A DNA stretch of 34,709 nt from an uncultured Gemmatimonadota bacterium. GTDB lineage: Bacteria; Gemmatimonadota; Gemmatimonadetes; Gemmatimonadales; Gemmatimonadaceae. The stretch covers positions 1 through 34,709 of the forward strand of contig CAITQY010000050.1 in the NCBI GenBank assembly GCA_903894655.1, in the 5' to 3' direction. A program made the translations under genes and the position numbers. The number at the start of each line of letters is the position of its first letter. The first letter of the stretch is position 1. The notes under the pieces are model-generated. The model saw only the letters and a program-made list of their open reading frames with translations, searched no databases and had not been told where the DNA came from. Shown here piece after piece: positions 22,715-31,193 of the stretch.

Positions 22715-24742
22715 TCAAGGCGGCGACGAGGCGCGCGGCGGTAGCGGCCCAAAGCCGGGTGGGGGCACCCGATGTTTGGTCCTCGTCTCGTACGCCGACG
22801 CGATCCGCAGCAACACCGGCTCCCTGAAAGGCAGCCCCAGGAAGTCGATCCCGACGGGGAGCCGCGCCGGGATCGGGCCCGTGAGGCGCGTGCTGTCGCG
22901 CGGCGTGCTATCGTGCGGCATACTGTCGCGAAGCGTGGTGACGCGCACCCGGTCGTACACGTGCGTGGTGAAGCCGGCGGGAACGGTCATCGCCGGAAAG
23001 CCCCGGCTATTCACGAAGCTCCACACGCCCGGAGGCCGGTCATTCTTACGCGGCTCTTCCGGGTTCGTGAGGATGGACGCCGGCACGCTGCCCGACGGGT
23101 AGACCACCGCGTCCAATTGCTGCTGCGCGAACACCGCGTGCACAATCGTCTGGAGTGCAAAGCGATCCTGCAGCGATTCGCCGACCGCCAACGTCTTCGC
23201 GGAATCGGTAGCCATCATGCCGGTCCGGCGGTTCGTAAACTGCGGATCGTCCCAGAAGTTGGCCTTCTCGATCAGGTCGCGGTACGTCTTGATATTCGCA
23301 TCGCCGCGCTCGCGAAGGTACGTCTCCATGTTGTACTTCCCGCCGCCCACATCCCCGCCGGCCGCGCCGCCGCCACGACCGCCGAAGCTGCGGATGTTCG
23401 GCCGACCGCCTGAGTCATGCGGCACGCGCGTGGGGTCCGCGTACAGATCGATCAGCGCCGGGAAGTGGTTGGCCGAGTCCGGGAATTGCGTGCGGAACTG
23501 CCGGATGAAGGCCTCGCTGCGCCACACCGGCGCGTACCGGTTCACCGCGTCCTGAAACAGCGCGCCGGCCGGTCCCGGGTCCACGATCGTCGCGCCCAGC
23601 GCGCGCAGGTCGTCGATCGCGCGCTCGATGAGCGTAATCGACTCGCTGTCGGCCACCGTGAAGAGTTCGCGATTCATGTACTCGCGCACCACACCGATCC
23701 GGATGCCATCGAGACGCCCGCCCCGCGCGAAGCTGGCGTAGGGTTGCGCCGGTTTTCTGCCGACGCTGAACGCGGTCAGTTCGTCCTTCGGATCGTGGCC
23801 CGCGTACGCGTCGAGGATTCGGGCCACGTCGCGCACGGTTCGGCAAATCGGCCCGACGCGCGTCGTGACGCCGCGATCCATCATCCCGTCCGCACTGACC
23901 AGCTCGCGCGTGGGTGCGAGCCCCACCGCACTGGCGTTCTTCGCCGGCTCACGCACGGAGGTGCCGGTCTCCTCGCCGATCGCGCACGTGACCAGGTTCG
24001 CGCCCACCGAGTTCCCTGAGCCGCCGCTCGACGCACCCGGGTCTCGCTCGGTGTCGTAGGCATTGCAATTGGTTCCGCCGAACGTGCTGCGCGTACCGGG
24101 GATTCCGCCCGCCGCGTACTCACCCATGTTCGACTTCGCGAGTACGATCGCGCCGGCGTCGCGCAGCCGTTTCACGAACGTGGCGTCATCGGGCGGCCGA
24201 TCGTTCGCGTAGAACGCGTCGGCGCCCGACGTCGTGCGCATGTCGTACGTGTCGTACTGATCCTTGATGGCGAGCACGACGCCGTGCAACGGCCCGATCA
24301 GCCGGCCCGTGCGCGCGAAATGGGCATCCTGTCGCGCCGCAACCTCGAGCGCGTCGAGCATCCCGGCGGCGTTGTCCGTCCCGTCGGTCATACTGCGCGC
24401 CGTGCGGTCGTCGAAGCCCCATGCGCGGCGCGTGGCGGGGCGCAGGTTCAGCGTGATCAGCGCGTTGATCTTACCCGCGTTCCTGATCGTCGAGACCGGC
24501 CCGAGCATCCCTTTGGGCTGATTCACGCAGGTGCCGTTGTACGCCTTGATGCGCGCGAGGTAGAGCTCAACCACTCGCGTCGAGGTGACCTCCCGCCGCA
24601 GGATGGCTGACTGAATGCTTTCGACGGTGGCTTCCTCAATCCGGAAAGCCGCCACGTGCGCGTTCGCCGCCAGGCCGGGCGACACCGTGAGGATGCCAGC
24701 CAGCGCGAGCGCGGCCGCAGAGAATCGAACGGTCGTCTTCAT
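22715..24742 (-). CDS. Secreted amidase (amidase-signature family)
   Basis: 675 residues, longer than the usual 450-550. A signal peptide (MKTTVRFSAAALALAGILTV…, cleavage near AANA) exports it. The amidase-signature triad is present: Lys160 in LAIKDQYD, the cis-Ser in DPGASSGGSGNSVG (Ser238/239), and the nucleophile Ser262 in ETGTSVREPAKNASAVGLAPT. It hydrolyses a carboxamide to acid and ammonia; the substrate is unknown. A Gly-rich insertion (FGGRGGGAAGGDVGGGKYN, about bases 23340-23400) and a long C-terminal region account for the extra length. ATG at 24742. The stop faces that of the xylanase. Peptide-amidase or gatA-like activity is less likely because of the signal peptide and the lack of gatB/gatC neighbours. 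Confidence 0.9.
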   Translation of the reverse strand: MKTTVRFSAAALALAGILTVSPGLAANAHVAAFRIEEATVESIQSAILRREVTSTRVVELYLARIKAYNGTCVNQPKGMLGPVSTIRNAGKINALITLNLRPATRRAWGFDDRTARSMTDGTDNAAGMLDALEVAARQDAHFARTGRLIGPLHGVVLAIKDQYDTYDMRTTSGADAFYANDRPPDDATFVKRLRDAGAIVLAKSNMGEYAAGGIPGTRSTFGGTNCNAYDTERDPGASSGGSGNSVGANLVTCAIGEETGTSVREPAKNASAVGLAPTRELVSADGMMDRGVTTRVGPICRTVRDVARILDAYAGHDPKDELTAFSVGRKPAQPYASFARGGRLDGIRIGVVREYMNRELFTVADSESITLIERAIDDLRALGATIVDPGPAGALFQDAVNRYAPVWRSEAFIRQFRTQFPDSANHFPALIDLYADPTRVPHDSGGRPNIRSFGGRGGGAAGGDVGGGKYNMETYLRERGDANIKTYRDLIEKANFWDDPQFTNRRTGMMATDSAKTLAVGESLQDRFALQTIVHAVFAQQQLDAVVYPSGSVPASILTNPEEPRKNDRPPGVWSFVNSRGFPAMTVPAGFTTHVYDRVRVTTLRDSMPHDSTPRDSTRLTGPIPARLPVGIDFLGLPFREPVLLRIASAYETRTKHRVPPPGFGPLPPRASSPP

Positions 24743-25107
24743 GCGGTGCTCGAGTCGGAGGTACGCGTTCGCCGATGAGGCCTTCGTGGCGGTAGCGTAG
24801 CGCTCGCCAGACGCGGCGGCTAGGTGCGGGGGGACGCGCTGACCCCTCCGGCTCCGGTTCGCTCCGGAACGCCTCTACCGCGTGCCGGTGACCCTCGGAT
24901 GGGTGGCCAGGGCGCGCACCGAGCGTGAGATGCTGCCATACCCTGACGGATTGCGCTGAACGCGTCCGGCGGCGGCATCGCTCGCCACGGGAGGATGCCG
25001 GCGTACGGTGCAGTTGACATACATGACCCCACCGTCACCTTACGTGCGGGGCGCTACCGCCCGGCAGACAGCAGACCCTCCTGAAGAACCGTACACAGAG
25101 TATTCAG
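24743..25107. other. 365-base intergenic region, divergent promoters expected
   Basis: No convincing gene is seen here; the short open frames have atypical composition and no ribosome binding sites. The region must carry the promoters for the amidase (minus) and the YHYH lipoprotein (plus). The only sigma-70-like element I see is TTGACA at 25014-25019. Around 24845-24875 CTCCGG is repeated three times. No riboswitch-like fold is recognised. Confidence 0.5.
25014..25019 (+). promoter_or_regulatory. Candidate -35 box (TTGACA) of the YHYH lipoprotein gene
   Basis: A perfect TTGACA lies about 90 bases before the ATG at 25108. At the expected 17-18 base spacing the -10 position reads ACCTTA/CCTTAC, a poor match, so the promoter is only tentative. 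Confidence 0.25.
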
Positions 25108-26103
25108 ATGCAGACTTCGACGATCGCCCGTGGACTGGTGGCGGCACTGTTGCTCGCCGCCTGCGGTGACGATGCACCGACCACGACCGACGATCTCGCC
25201 AACGCCGGCTGGGACAGCAACGGCGCGCCGACCTTCCTGAAAACGGCGCCGGCCGGCACCCTCCTCGGTGCGGCCGCCAAGAACACCTCCTTCGCCTGCA
25301 TCAAGGTCGCGATCCCCGGTACCGGCAGCTCGATCGTCCTTGGTCAGACGGCCGGGAAGCAAGTCACCCAAGCGAGTACGCCGTGGGTCCAGGGCGGCAA
25401 CGTGGTCATCGCGAAGATCGACGTCGTCCCCGGCAGCATGACCATGGAGAGTGTCTTCACCGTCACCGAGACGACGACCACGCGTCGTCTCAAGGGCAAC
25501 GGCATTCCGAATCATCCGATCGGCGTGTTCCCAATCCCTCGGTCATCATCGTCGTACCCGTACTACGCGGCGCTCCCGGCCGAGGGCTACGCCAATGCGG
25601 CGGAAATTCCCGTCCAGCCGTACGACCTCGATGTCACGTTGCCTCGCGAGCCCAAGACGTCCGCGACGCCGACCTGCATTTCCGGCCTGATGACGGGCGT
25701 GGCCCTTACTGGGGCGGCGTGGCACGTGGAGATGGCGCCGGATGCGCAGCTGAACGTGTACGACCCCAATGCCGCGTTGCCCACCGACCGCTGCTTCGGC
25801 CACCCGTATGCGACGCAGTACCACTACCACGGATATTCGTGGAAGTGCATGGATCAGGGCACCGCGGGAAAGCAATCGCCGCTGGTCGGATATGCACTCG
25901 ACGGTTTCGGTATCTACGGTCCTCGTGGCGCGGACGGCAAGCCGATCACCAATGCACAGCTCGATGAGTGCCACGGCATGGTGAGCGAGGTCCTGTTCAA
26001 CGGCAAGTTGCAGAGCATCTACCACTACGTGCTCAACAACGAGTACCCGTACTCGATTGGCTGCTATCGGGGCACGGTCCAGGCGTCCATGGCTGGCATG
26101 TAG
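25108..26103 (+). CDS. YHYH-domain lipoprotein
   Basis: 331 residues. A lipoprotein signal (STIARGLVAALLLAAC, lipid Cys19) is followed by an acidic/Thr linker (DDAPTTTDD). The C-terminal half carries the YHYH domain: HPYATQYHYHGYSW (Y238-H241), then GYALDGFGIYGP, LDECHGMVSEVLFNGK and IYHYVLNNEYPYSIGCYRG. This domain is found in secreted bacterial proteins of unknown biochemical function; the clustered His/Tyr/Cys residues suggest metal binding, which is inference. Four cysteines in the mature C-terminal part could form disulfides. ATG at 25108 follows a weak AGAG. The next gene on the same strand, a response regulator, is 78 bases away. Confidence 0.85.
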   Translation: MQTSTIARGLVAALLLAACGDDAPTTTDDLANAGWDSNGAPTFLKTAPAGTLLGAAAKNTSFACIKVAIPGTGSSIVLGQTAGKQVTQASTPWVQGGNVVIAKIDVVPGSMTMESVFTVTETTTTRRLKGNGIPNHPIGVFPIPRSSSSYPYYAALPAEGYANAAEIPVQPYDLDVTLPREPKTSATPTCISGLMTGVALTGAAWHVEMAPDAQLNVYDPNAALPTDRCFGHPYATQYHYHGYSWKCMDQGTAGKQSPLVGYALDGFGIYGPRGADGKPITNAQLDECHGMVSEVLFNGKLQSIYHYVLNNEYPYSIGCYRGTVQASMAGM

Positions 26104-26151
26104 CACGGATTCGTTTCTCTCGCGATCGACTTGTAGCACGTCGTCTGAATC

Positions 26152-26165
26152 AGTTTTTAAAAACT
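26152..26165. promoter_or_regulatory. Perfect 14-bp A/T palindrome upstream of the response regulator
   Basis: AGTTTTTAAAAACT is its own reverse complement and stands out in a GC-rich region. It ends 16 bases before the ATG at 26182. It could be an autoregulatory operator or a weak terminator of the YHYH gene, since it contains a T-run and an A-run. Confidence 0.4.
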
Positions 26166-26181
26166 CCTGCCGAGATACCCG

Positions 26182-27048
26182 ATGTTTCAGAAAGAATGGG
26201 AAGTACTCATCGTCGACGACGATCCCGATGTCCTCGCCGTCTCGAGGCTGGCCCTGCGCGGCGTCAAGGTGTGGGGCGTGCCGCTCAAGCTCCACACCTG
26301 TGCGAGCATGGCCGAGGCGATGGCGCTGTGCAACACCAAGTCCGACTTCCTGCCCTCGCTGGCGGTCGCCCTGGTGGATGTGGTGATGGAAACGGATAGC
26401 GCGGGGCTGGACTTCTGTCGCTACGTGCGCGAGGAGCGCAAGAACGCCTTGACCCAGCTGTTCATCCGCACCGGGCAGCCGGGCATTGCCCCGGAACGCA
26501 CCGTGATCGACCGGTACGACATCAACGGGTACTTCACCAAGGCCGAAGCCACCGAGGACAAGCTCTATTCGATGATCAAGAGCGGCGTGCGTCAGTACTA
26601 CTGGTCGGCGTTCGTGCTTGGTATGATCCCGATGGTGCGCCACGTGGCGGCCCAGATCGGCTCCCGCCCGGCAATCGCGAACGCCATCCAGCAGCACTAC
26701 GACGCCGCCTTTCAGGATCGATCGGGTGCCCAAGTGGAGTCGTACGACAACATCCGAATCGCCAGCATCTTCGACGACGAGGTGGCGGCCCTCGTGGGCT
26801 GGGACAAAGCGTCCGCCCTGGCCATGCGCGACCGCCTGAAAGAATTGCCAGCGGTGCCGTTCGGGGTGGACGGTGACGAGTACGTTCTCGACGACGAGCA
26901 CCGTTTGCTGATCAAGGTGGCCGCGCGCCCGAATGTCGCCGAGGCCTACCTCGTGGCCACGCAGACGTTTCGCGTGCCGGAATTCGTGCCCGAAGTCACG
27001 TACAACGGGCTTGCCGCGCTCGCATCCATCTGGCGTTTTTCCAAGTAG
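26182..27048 (+). CDS. Response regulator with a large C-terminal domain of unknown type
   Basis: 288 residues. The N-terminal receiver domain (1 to about 130) has the acidic pocket DDDPD (12-14), the phospho-acceptor Asp66 (VALVDVVME), Thr97 (FIRTGQPG) and Lys120 (GYFTKAE), so it should be phosphorylated by a histidine kinase. The remaining 160 residues begin with helical YSMIKSGVRQYYWSAFVLGMI and end in an alpha/beta part (VDGDEYVLDDEHRLLIKVAA…). I see no helix-turn-helix, GGDEF, EAL or HD motif, so the output is unknown; the receiver style recalls DUF3369-type regulators. No kinase gene is adjacent. ATG at 26182 follows a weak GAG. Confidence 0.85.
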   Translation: MFQKEWEVLIVDDDPDVLAVSRLALRGVKVWGVPLKLHTCASMAEAMALCNTKSDFLPSLAVALVDVVMETDSAGLDFCRYVREERKNALTQLFIRTGQPGIAPERTVIDRYDINGYFTKAEATEDKLYSMIKSGVRQYYWSAFVLGMIPMVRHVAAQIGSRPAIANAIQQHYDAAFQDRSGAQVESYDNIRIASIFDDEVAALVGWDKASALAMRDRLKELPAVPFGVDGDEYVLDDEHRLLIKVAARPNVAEAYLVATQTFRVPEFVPEVTYNGLAALASIWRFSK

Positions 27049-27147
27049 TCCTGCGGGCCACTCGCCGTCCCCGCGGCGTGTGCCCCTCGCATCGCCCGCA
27101 CGTGTTCGCCCACCTCAAGAAGCAGCCGTGTAACGGCGGAGTGTCAT

Positions 27148-27897
27148 GTGAACGAAGTACCCGTGGTGGATGGCGTCGTGCTGGTGCACGGCGGCACCTG
27201 CGCCGCCGACATTTGGGACGAAGTGCTGCCGATGCTCTCTTTCCCCGCCGTGGCCGTCGACCTGCCAGGGCGCGGCAGCAACCCGGCCGACCTGGCCACC
27301 GTCACGCTCGATGATTGCGTCGCCGCCGTGCTGGACGCCGCCGATGCTGCGGGCTTTCGGCAGTTCGCGTTGGTGGGCCATTCAATGGGCGGGGTGACCA
27401 TCACCGAGACGGCATACCGCCATCCCGAGCGCGTACGCAGCGTCATCTACCTCGCCGCGCTGGTGCCCACGCAGGAGGTCTCGGCGGCGCGCCTCGTCAC
27501 GGGCGGCGACATGCCCTCGGGTGTGATGTCGCGCATGCCCGAGGAGATGTCCAAAGCGCTGTTTGCCAATGATCTCACGGACGCCCAGTGGGCATCGGTC
27601 GCGGCCCGCCTCGTCGACGACAGCTTCACGATCCTCAACGCGACCGTCAGCGGCCACCCGCTCGACTCCCACCGCGCGTACATCGGACTGGCCCGCGACA
27701 TTCCCGTGCCGCCCGCGCTGGTCGATGCGATGGTCGGGGTGCTCGGCCCCGACCTCGACCGGCGCACGCTGGACACGGGGCACATGATCATGAACTCGCA
27801 ACCCGAGTTGCTGGCGGCAGTGTTGGCCGAGGTGGTGAGGGCGAGGCCGGAAGCGCCGCGAACTGCCCACGACCAACACGCCGAAATACATGCATGA
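27148..27897 (+). CDS. Alpha/beta hydrolase (salicylate-esterase-like size)
   Basis: 249 residues. It opens directly with the oxyanion strand VVLVHGGTCAADIWDEV, then AVDLPGRGSNPAD, the nucleophile elbow LVGHSMGGVT (Ser79), VIYLAALVPTQEVSA and the histidine in LDTGHMIMNSQPELLA (His212). The acid is less clear; Asp184 in LARDIPVPP is at about the right place. The compact layout is like plant-type MES/HNL-like esterases and bacterial relatives. Cytoplasmic; substrate unknown. GTG start at 27148 is supported by GGAG 6 bases upstream. The stop overlaps by 8 bases the start of the next membrane protein gene. Confidence 0.87.
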   Translation: MNEVPVVDGVVLVHGGTCAADIWDEVLPMLSFPAVAVDLPGRGSNPADLATVTLDDCVAAVLDAADAAGFRQFALVGHSMGGVTITETAYRHPERVRSVIYLAALVPTQEVSAARLVTGGDMPSGVMSRMPEEMSKALFANDLTDAQWASVAARLVDDSFTILNATVSGHPLDSHRAYIGLARDIPVPPALVDAMVGVLGPDLDRRTLDTGHMIMNSQPELLAAVLAEVVRARPEAPRTAHDQHAEIHA

Positions 27898-28561
27898 TGA
27901 ACCGCGTTGTACAACGCACGGCGCCCTTGTGCTTACCCTGGCCGTGGCCGCGTTGTTGGACATGGCCACGTCCACAGCGCTCAGCCTGACAGATCAGTCG
28001 CCCAGCGTGCCAGTGATCGTCTTTCGTACTGTCGATGCATATGTCAGTCCTGCCGCATTAATCGCCAGCTTCATCGCCGGTATGCTCTGGCTGCTCAACA
28101 GGCAAAAGGCCGGCAAGCTGTTGTTCAGTGTGACCCTGGCTCTCGCTATGCTCGCCCTGCTGGACAACTTAGTTGGCCTCATTGTGAGCCTGTTCGATAA
28201 GCAGGACAATCCAGCGGATTTGCTGCTTTCTGCAAGTCTCGTGTACATCGAAAGCTTAGCGGTATTCGCGGCATACTACTGGAAGTTTGACAACCCCTAT
28301 CAAGTGCGCATTGCCGCGGGTGAAAAAATTCATCCTGGGATTGTCTTTCCGCACAACATGTGCGCCTTCGATTCGCTGACGGGTTGGCAACCAACGTTCA
28401 TGGACTATGCGTTCCTGTCATTCAACACCGCAAGCACGTTCGGTCCCACGCTTCCAATTCCACTGCGAAACCCAATTCAAATCGGCATGATGTTTCAAGT
28501 CGCCATCGCCATGGCGGTGCTGATCATGTTGGCCGCGCGTGCGATTGGTTTAATTAGTTAA
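27890..28561 (+). CDS. Multi-pass membrane protein with unusually low GC
   Basis: 223 residues with five to six hydrophobic segments, near residues 10-32, 43-69, 76-103, 113-134 and 198-220. The C-terminal part (GWQPTFMDYAFLSFNTASTFGPTLPIPL then MMFQVAIAMAVLIMLAARAIGLI) follows the W-x-P-x-F-x-D-Y pattern of a conserved hypothetical integral-membrane family. It also loosely recalls DUF1345 or channel-like proteins; I cannot name it firmly. By my count bases 28201-28500 are about 50% GC, against about 68% in a sample from the following gene. This points to recent acquisition. ATG at 27890 overlaps the hydrolase stop by 8 bases; no good Shine-Dalgarno. Confidence 0.72.
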   Translation: MHDEPRCTTHGALVLTLAVAALLDMATSTALSLTDQSPSVPVIVFRTVDAYVSPAALIASFIAGMLWLLNRQKAGKLLFSVTLALAMLALLDNLVGLIVSLFDKQDNPADLLLSASLVYIESLAVFAAYYWKFDNPYQVRIAAGEKIHPGIVFPHNMCAFDSLTGWQPTFMDYAFLSFNTASTFGPTLPIPLRNPIQIGMMFQVAIAMAVLIMLAARAIGLIS

Positions 28562-28726
28562 GCGCCCGCGGGGTGGTTGGCGTACGGGTGGTGGATCGCT
28601 GGGAACATCGTCAGCGCGGGCCCGGCTGAGGCAACCAACTCCGATCGAACTTCCTATGCCGATCTATCCACCATCCGGCCGATGCAGAATCACCGAGGCG
28701 ACAGCGCAAACGAGGGCCGCCCTGGT

Positions 28727-30643
28727 ATGACGTCGGTGCTCAACGACCTTCGCCGGGCCCTGCGCGAAGTGCTTGGTGTGTGCCTGACGCTGGAGCGCTC
28801 TCGCATCGCCTATCCGTGCGGTCTCCGCGCGGCGCTCACGCTGGTGGTGGTGCTGTGGATCGCGCGCAGCGGTGGCCGTATGGACATCGGCGTGCCAATG
28901 GCCATTGGCGTCCTGATGGTCAACCTGAGTGACGTCTGCGAACCCCACGGACTTCGCTGGCGCACGATGTTGTGGACCACGGCGTGTGCCTCGCTGTCCA
29001 CCTGGCTGGCAGGAATGGTTTCTGCCGATCCGGCCGCTCACCTCATCGCCGGCATACTGTTAGCGGCGGTGCTCGGGTACGCCAGCGCACTCGGCCCCAA
29101 GAGCAGCCTGGCTGGGTCCATCGGCTTGGCGATGTTCGCGCTGTATGCCGGCTCAGCGATCGGCAGCCATCGCTCCGTGGCCGATGCGCTGGCGCTCGGC
29201 GTAGGCGGCGTACTCGCCACCGTGGTCGCCATCGCGGGTTGGCCATTGCGTCGCTTCGAGGTCCCGCGGACCCACATCGCCATCGCCTACGAGCAGTTCG
29301 CCTTTCTCTGCGACGACTTGCGATCACGATGGACATCCACTGCCGTGGCCTCGGCCATTCTTGACGCGGCCCGATCGGTGGAAACAAGCGGCGCAGCGGG
29401 CCCCACCGAGGTCTGGTTGCGAAAATTCCTCGAGTGCCTTGAGCACAGCCGCTGCCTGCTGCTCGCGATCGGGCCGATGCATGAGCCACTGCCGAATCCG
29501 GCGTCGCTGGACCGCGTGCTGGCGGCTACGTCGACGTTGACCCGGGCGATGGGCGCCGCGCTGGCCTTGAAGCACCGCACGCCTCGCGTCATGACCGAGC
29601 TCGAGCGGTTTCAAGCGGCGTGCGATGGCTACACTGATGCGGCGGGCATCGAACTCGTGCGTCGCTTGCGCGGCTACCTCACCGAAGCCGCTCAATTGAT
29701 GGCTGGCAGCTGGCCGATCGGCAGCGCGGCGAGCACCCGCGTGGTCAAGCCCGCGTCTGCTGGCATCCGGTCAATGATCCGTCAGCACGTTGACATGCGC
29801 GACAGCTATGTGCGGCACGCGATCAAGCTGGCCATCACCTACGGACTGGCCGTCGCCGTTTCGCTGGGGCCATGGGATCCCAGACACATCCACCACACGT
29901 ACTGGATTCCGCTCACGGTGGCATGGATCTGCAAACCTGACCTCTACAGCACCGTGGGCAGGATCGGCATGCGGGTGCTGGGCACGACCGCCGGGGTGGT
30001 GCTGGTCACGATCTTCCTGAATGTGATTGGAAGCGAGCGCGCCATCATCCTGCTAGTCGGCATCGGGGCCTTCGTGTCGTGCGCGTTTCTGTGGGCCAAC
30101 TACGCGGTGATGGTCATTGGCATGACGCTGGCGGTGCTCTGCCTGGGGGCGATTGGCGGGGTCGCGGTCGAGGCCGAGACCTACGTGCGATTGTGGGCCA
30201 CGTTGCTGGCAGGCGGCCTCGTGGCGCTCACGGCGCTCGTTCACCCCCTGCGCAAGGGCGCAGCGGTTTCGGGTCACTTGTCACGCATGTGCAGCGACCT
30301 GCGCGCCTACGCCGAAAAGCTGCGAGCTGGCATGCCTCCGGCAGATCTGTCACAGGCTCGTGCGCTATTGCTGCGCGACCGAACCAACGCGGCGCTCACG
30401 GTGGCGGCGGCGGCGGCCGAGCCACCAGCACTGTGGGCACGGGACCGCGTCCGTGTGGACGTGGCAAGCGCGCGAGCCGTTCTGCATGAACTGGAGGCCG
30501 AGCTTTCCAAGCTGATCGCCATCGACATCCTGGGACATCAACTCCGGAGCGCGCCGACAGCCTGGCCGCAATTCGAGACCACCCTGTGCGACATCGAGCG
30601 ACGCATAGGCGCCCTGTGCGGCACGCACGCCTCGACATCGTGA
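28727..30643 (+). CDS. FUSC-family membrane protein (fusaric-acid-resistance/aromatic-acid exporter type)
   Basis: About 638 residues with the YccS/AaeB-like duplicated layout. There is an N-terminal membrane block (about 25-170: AYPCGLRAALTLVVVLWIA, MAIGVLMVNLSDV, AAHLIAGILLAAVLGYASAL). A long cytoplasmic helical stretch (about 180-345) follows. A second membrane block (about 360-515) contains RHAIKLAITYGLAVAV, YWIPLTVAWICKPDLYSTVGRIGMRVLGTTAGVVLV and the last segments to VHPLR, and a cytoplasmic helical tail closes it. The PDLYSTVGRIGMRVLGT block is the family's FUSC signature. The usual role is efflux of aromatic or weak acids; the substrate is not inferable. I chose ATG at 28727 (GAGGG about 10 bases upstream); 28682 and TTG 28577 are alternatives. 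Confidence 0.85.
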   Translation: MTSVLNDLRRALREVLGVCLTLERSRIAYPCGLRAALTLVVVLWIARSGGRMDIGVPMAIGVLMVNLSDVCEPHGLRWRTMLWTTACASLSTWLAGMVSADPAAHLIAGILLAAVLGYASALGPKSSLAGSIGLAMFALYAGSAIGSHRSVADALALGVGGVLATVVAIAGWPLRRFEVPRTHIAIAYEQFAFLCDDLRSRWTSTAVASAILDAARSVETSGAAGPTEVWLRKFLECLEHSRCLLLAIGPMHEPLPNPASLDRVLAATSTLTRAMGAALALKHRTPRVMTELERFQAACDGYTDAAGIELVRRLRGYLTEAAQLMAGSWPIGSAASTRVVKPASAGIRSMIRQHVDMRDSYVRHAIKLAITYGLAVAVSLGPWDPRHIHHTYWIPLTVAWICKPDLYSTVGRIGMRVLGTTAGVVLVTIFLNVIGSERAIILLVGIGAFVSCAFLWANYAVMVIGMTLAVLCLGAIGGVAVEAETYVRLWATLLAGGLVALTALVHPLRKGAAVSGHLSRMCSDLRAYAEKLRAGMPPADLSQARALLLRDRTNAALTVAAAAAEPPALWARDRVRVDVASARAVLHELEAELSKLIAIDILGHQLRSAPTAWPQFETTLCDIERRIGALCGTHASTS

Positions 30644-30660
30644 GGCCGGACATCGACGTG

Positions 30661-30744
30661 ATGAGCTCCGCTCATTACCCTCCCACCATGGACGCCCTCG
30701 ACATCGCGTTTGCCGAAGCCCGCCGCTTTCTGCGGCTCGCTTGA
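30661..30744 (+). other. 27-codon open frame, possible gene remnant
   Basis: In the 147-base gap between the FUSC gene and yffB a short frame starts with ATG and encodes MSSAHYPPTMDALDIAFAEA plus a short basic end. The second half reads like the amphipathic start of a longer protein. It has no Shine-Dalgarno, and a small dyad (GCCGC-TTTCT-GCGGC, 30722-30736) lies at its end. It may be a remnant of a lost gene or chance. Confidence 0.2.
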
Positions 30745-30790
30745 CACCCGCCCTGTCGCGTCGGCAAAGCATGATGGCACCGACCACGCC

Positions 30791-31141
30791 ATGACCATCA
30801 CGCTATACGGTATCCGCAACTGCGACACGATGAAGAAGGCCCGCGCCTGGCTCGATGCACGCGGTGTCGCGTATGTGTTTCACGACTACAAGGTCGCGGG
30901 CATCGATGCGGCGACGCTCCGCGCGTGGGCGAGCTCCGTCGGCTGGGAGAAACTGCTCAACCGCGCGGGCACGACATTCCGCGCGCTGGCCGATGCGGAC
31001 AAGGTCGACCTGAACGAGGCTAGAGCGATTGCGCTCATGGTCGCCAACCCGAGTCTGATCAAACGTCCGGTACTCGAGGGGGCGGTTGGGGTGCCGCTGG
31101 TGGGTTTCAGTGCGGCAGCGTACGAGGCAGCGCTGCCGTGA
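30791..31141 (+). CDS. yffB: ArsC/Spx-family reductase-like protein YffB
   Basis: 116 residues, closely following the layout of E. coli YffB from memory. It has ITLYGIRNCDTMKKARAWL (Cys11 with Lys15 in a C-x3-K motif), VFHDYKVAGID, WEKLLNRAGTTFRAL, and PSLIKRPVLE (Arg92), ending in VPLVGFSAAAYEAALP. These are thioredoxin-fold proteins related to arsenate reductase and Spx. YffB-type members have a single cysteine and are thought to use glutathione, but their true substrate is unsettled; arsenate reduction should not be assumed. Cytoplasmic. ATG at 30791 gives family length. Convergent with the outer-membrane barrel gene 52 bases away. No ars genes are nearby. Confidence 0.9.
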   Translation: MTITLYGIRNCDTMKKARAWLDARGVAYVFHDYKVAGIDAATLRAWASSVGWEKLLNRAGTTFRALADADKVDLNEARAIALMVANPSLIKRPVLEGAVGVPLVGFSAAAYEAALP

Positions 31142-31193
31142 TCATCCGCCGACCGTGCCTGTGTGCTTCGCCCCGCACGCCCGCGCCGACTCC

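Noticed and set aside
25546-26901. 451-codon minus-strand frame over the YHYH and response-regulator genes
   Set aside because: It spans two well-supported genes on the other strand and shows only shadow-type composition.
30722-30736. GCCGC-TTTCT-GCGGC hairpin as a terminator after the FUSC gene
   Set aside because: The stem is only 5 bp and is not followed by T residues.
30791-31141. Arsenate reductase (arsC) call
   Set aside because: The sequence follows YffB rather than ArsC in length and motifs, and no other ars gene is present.
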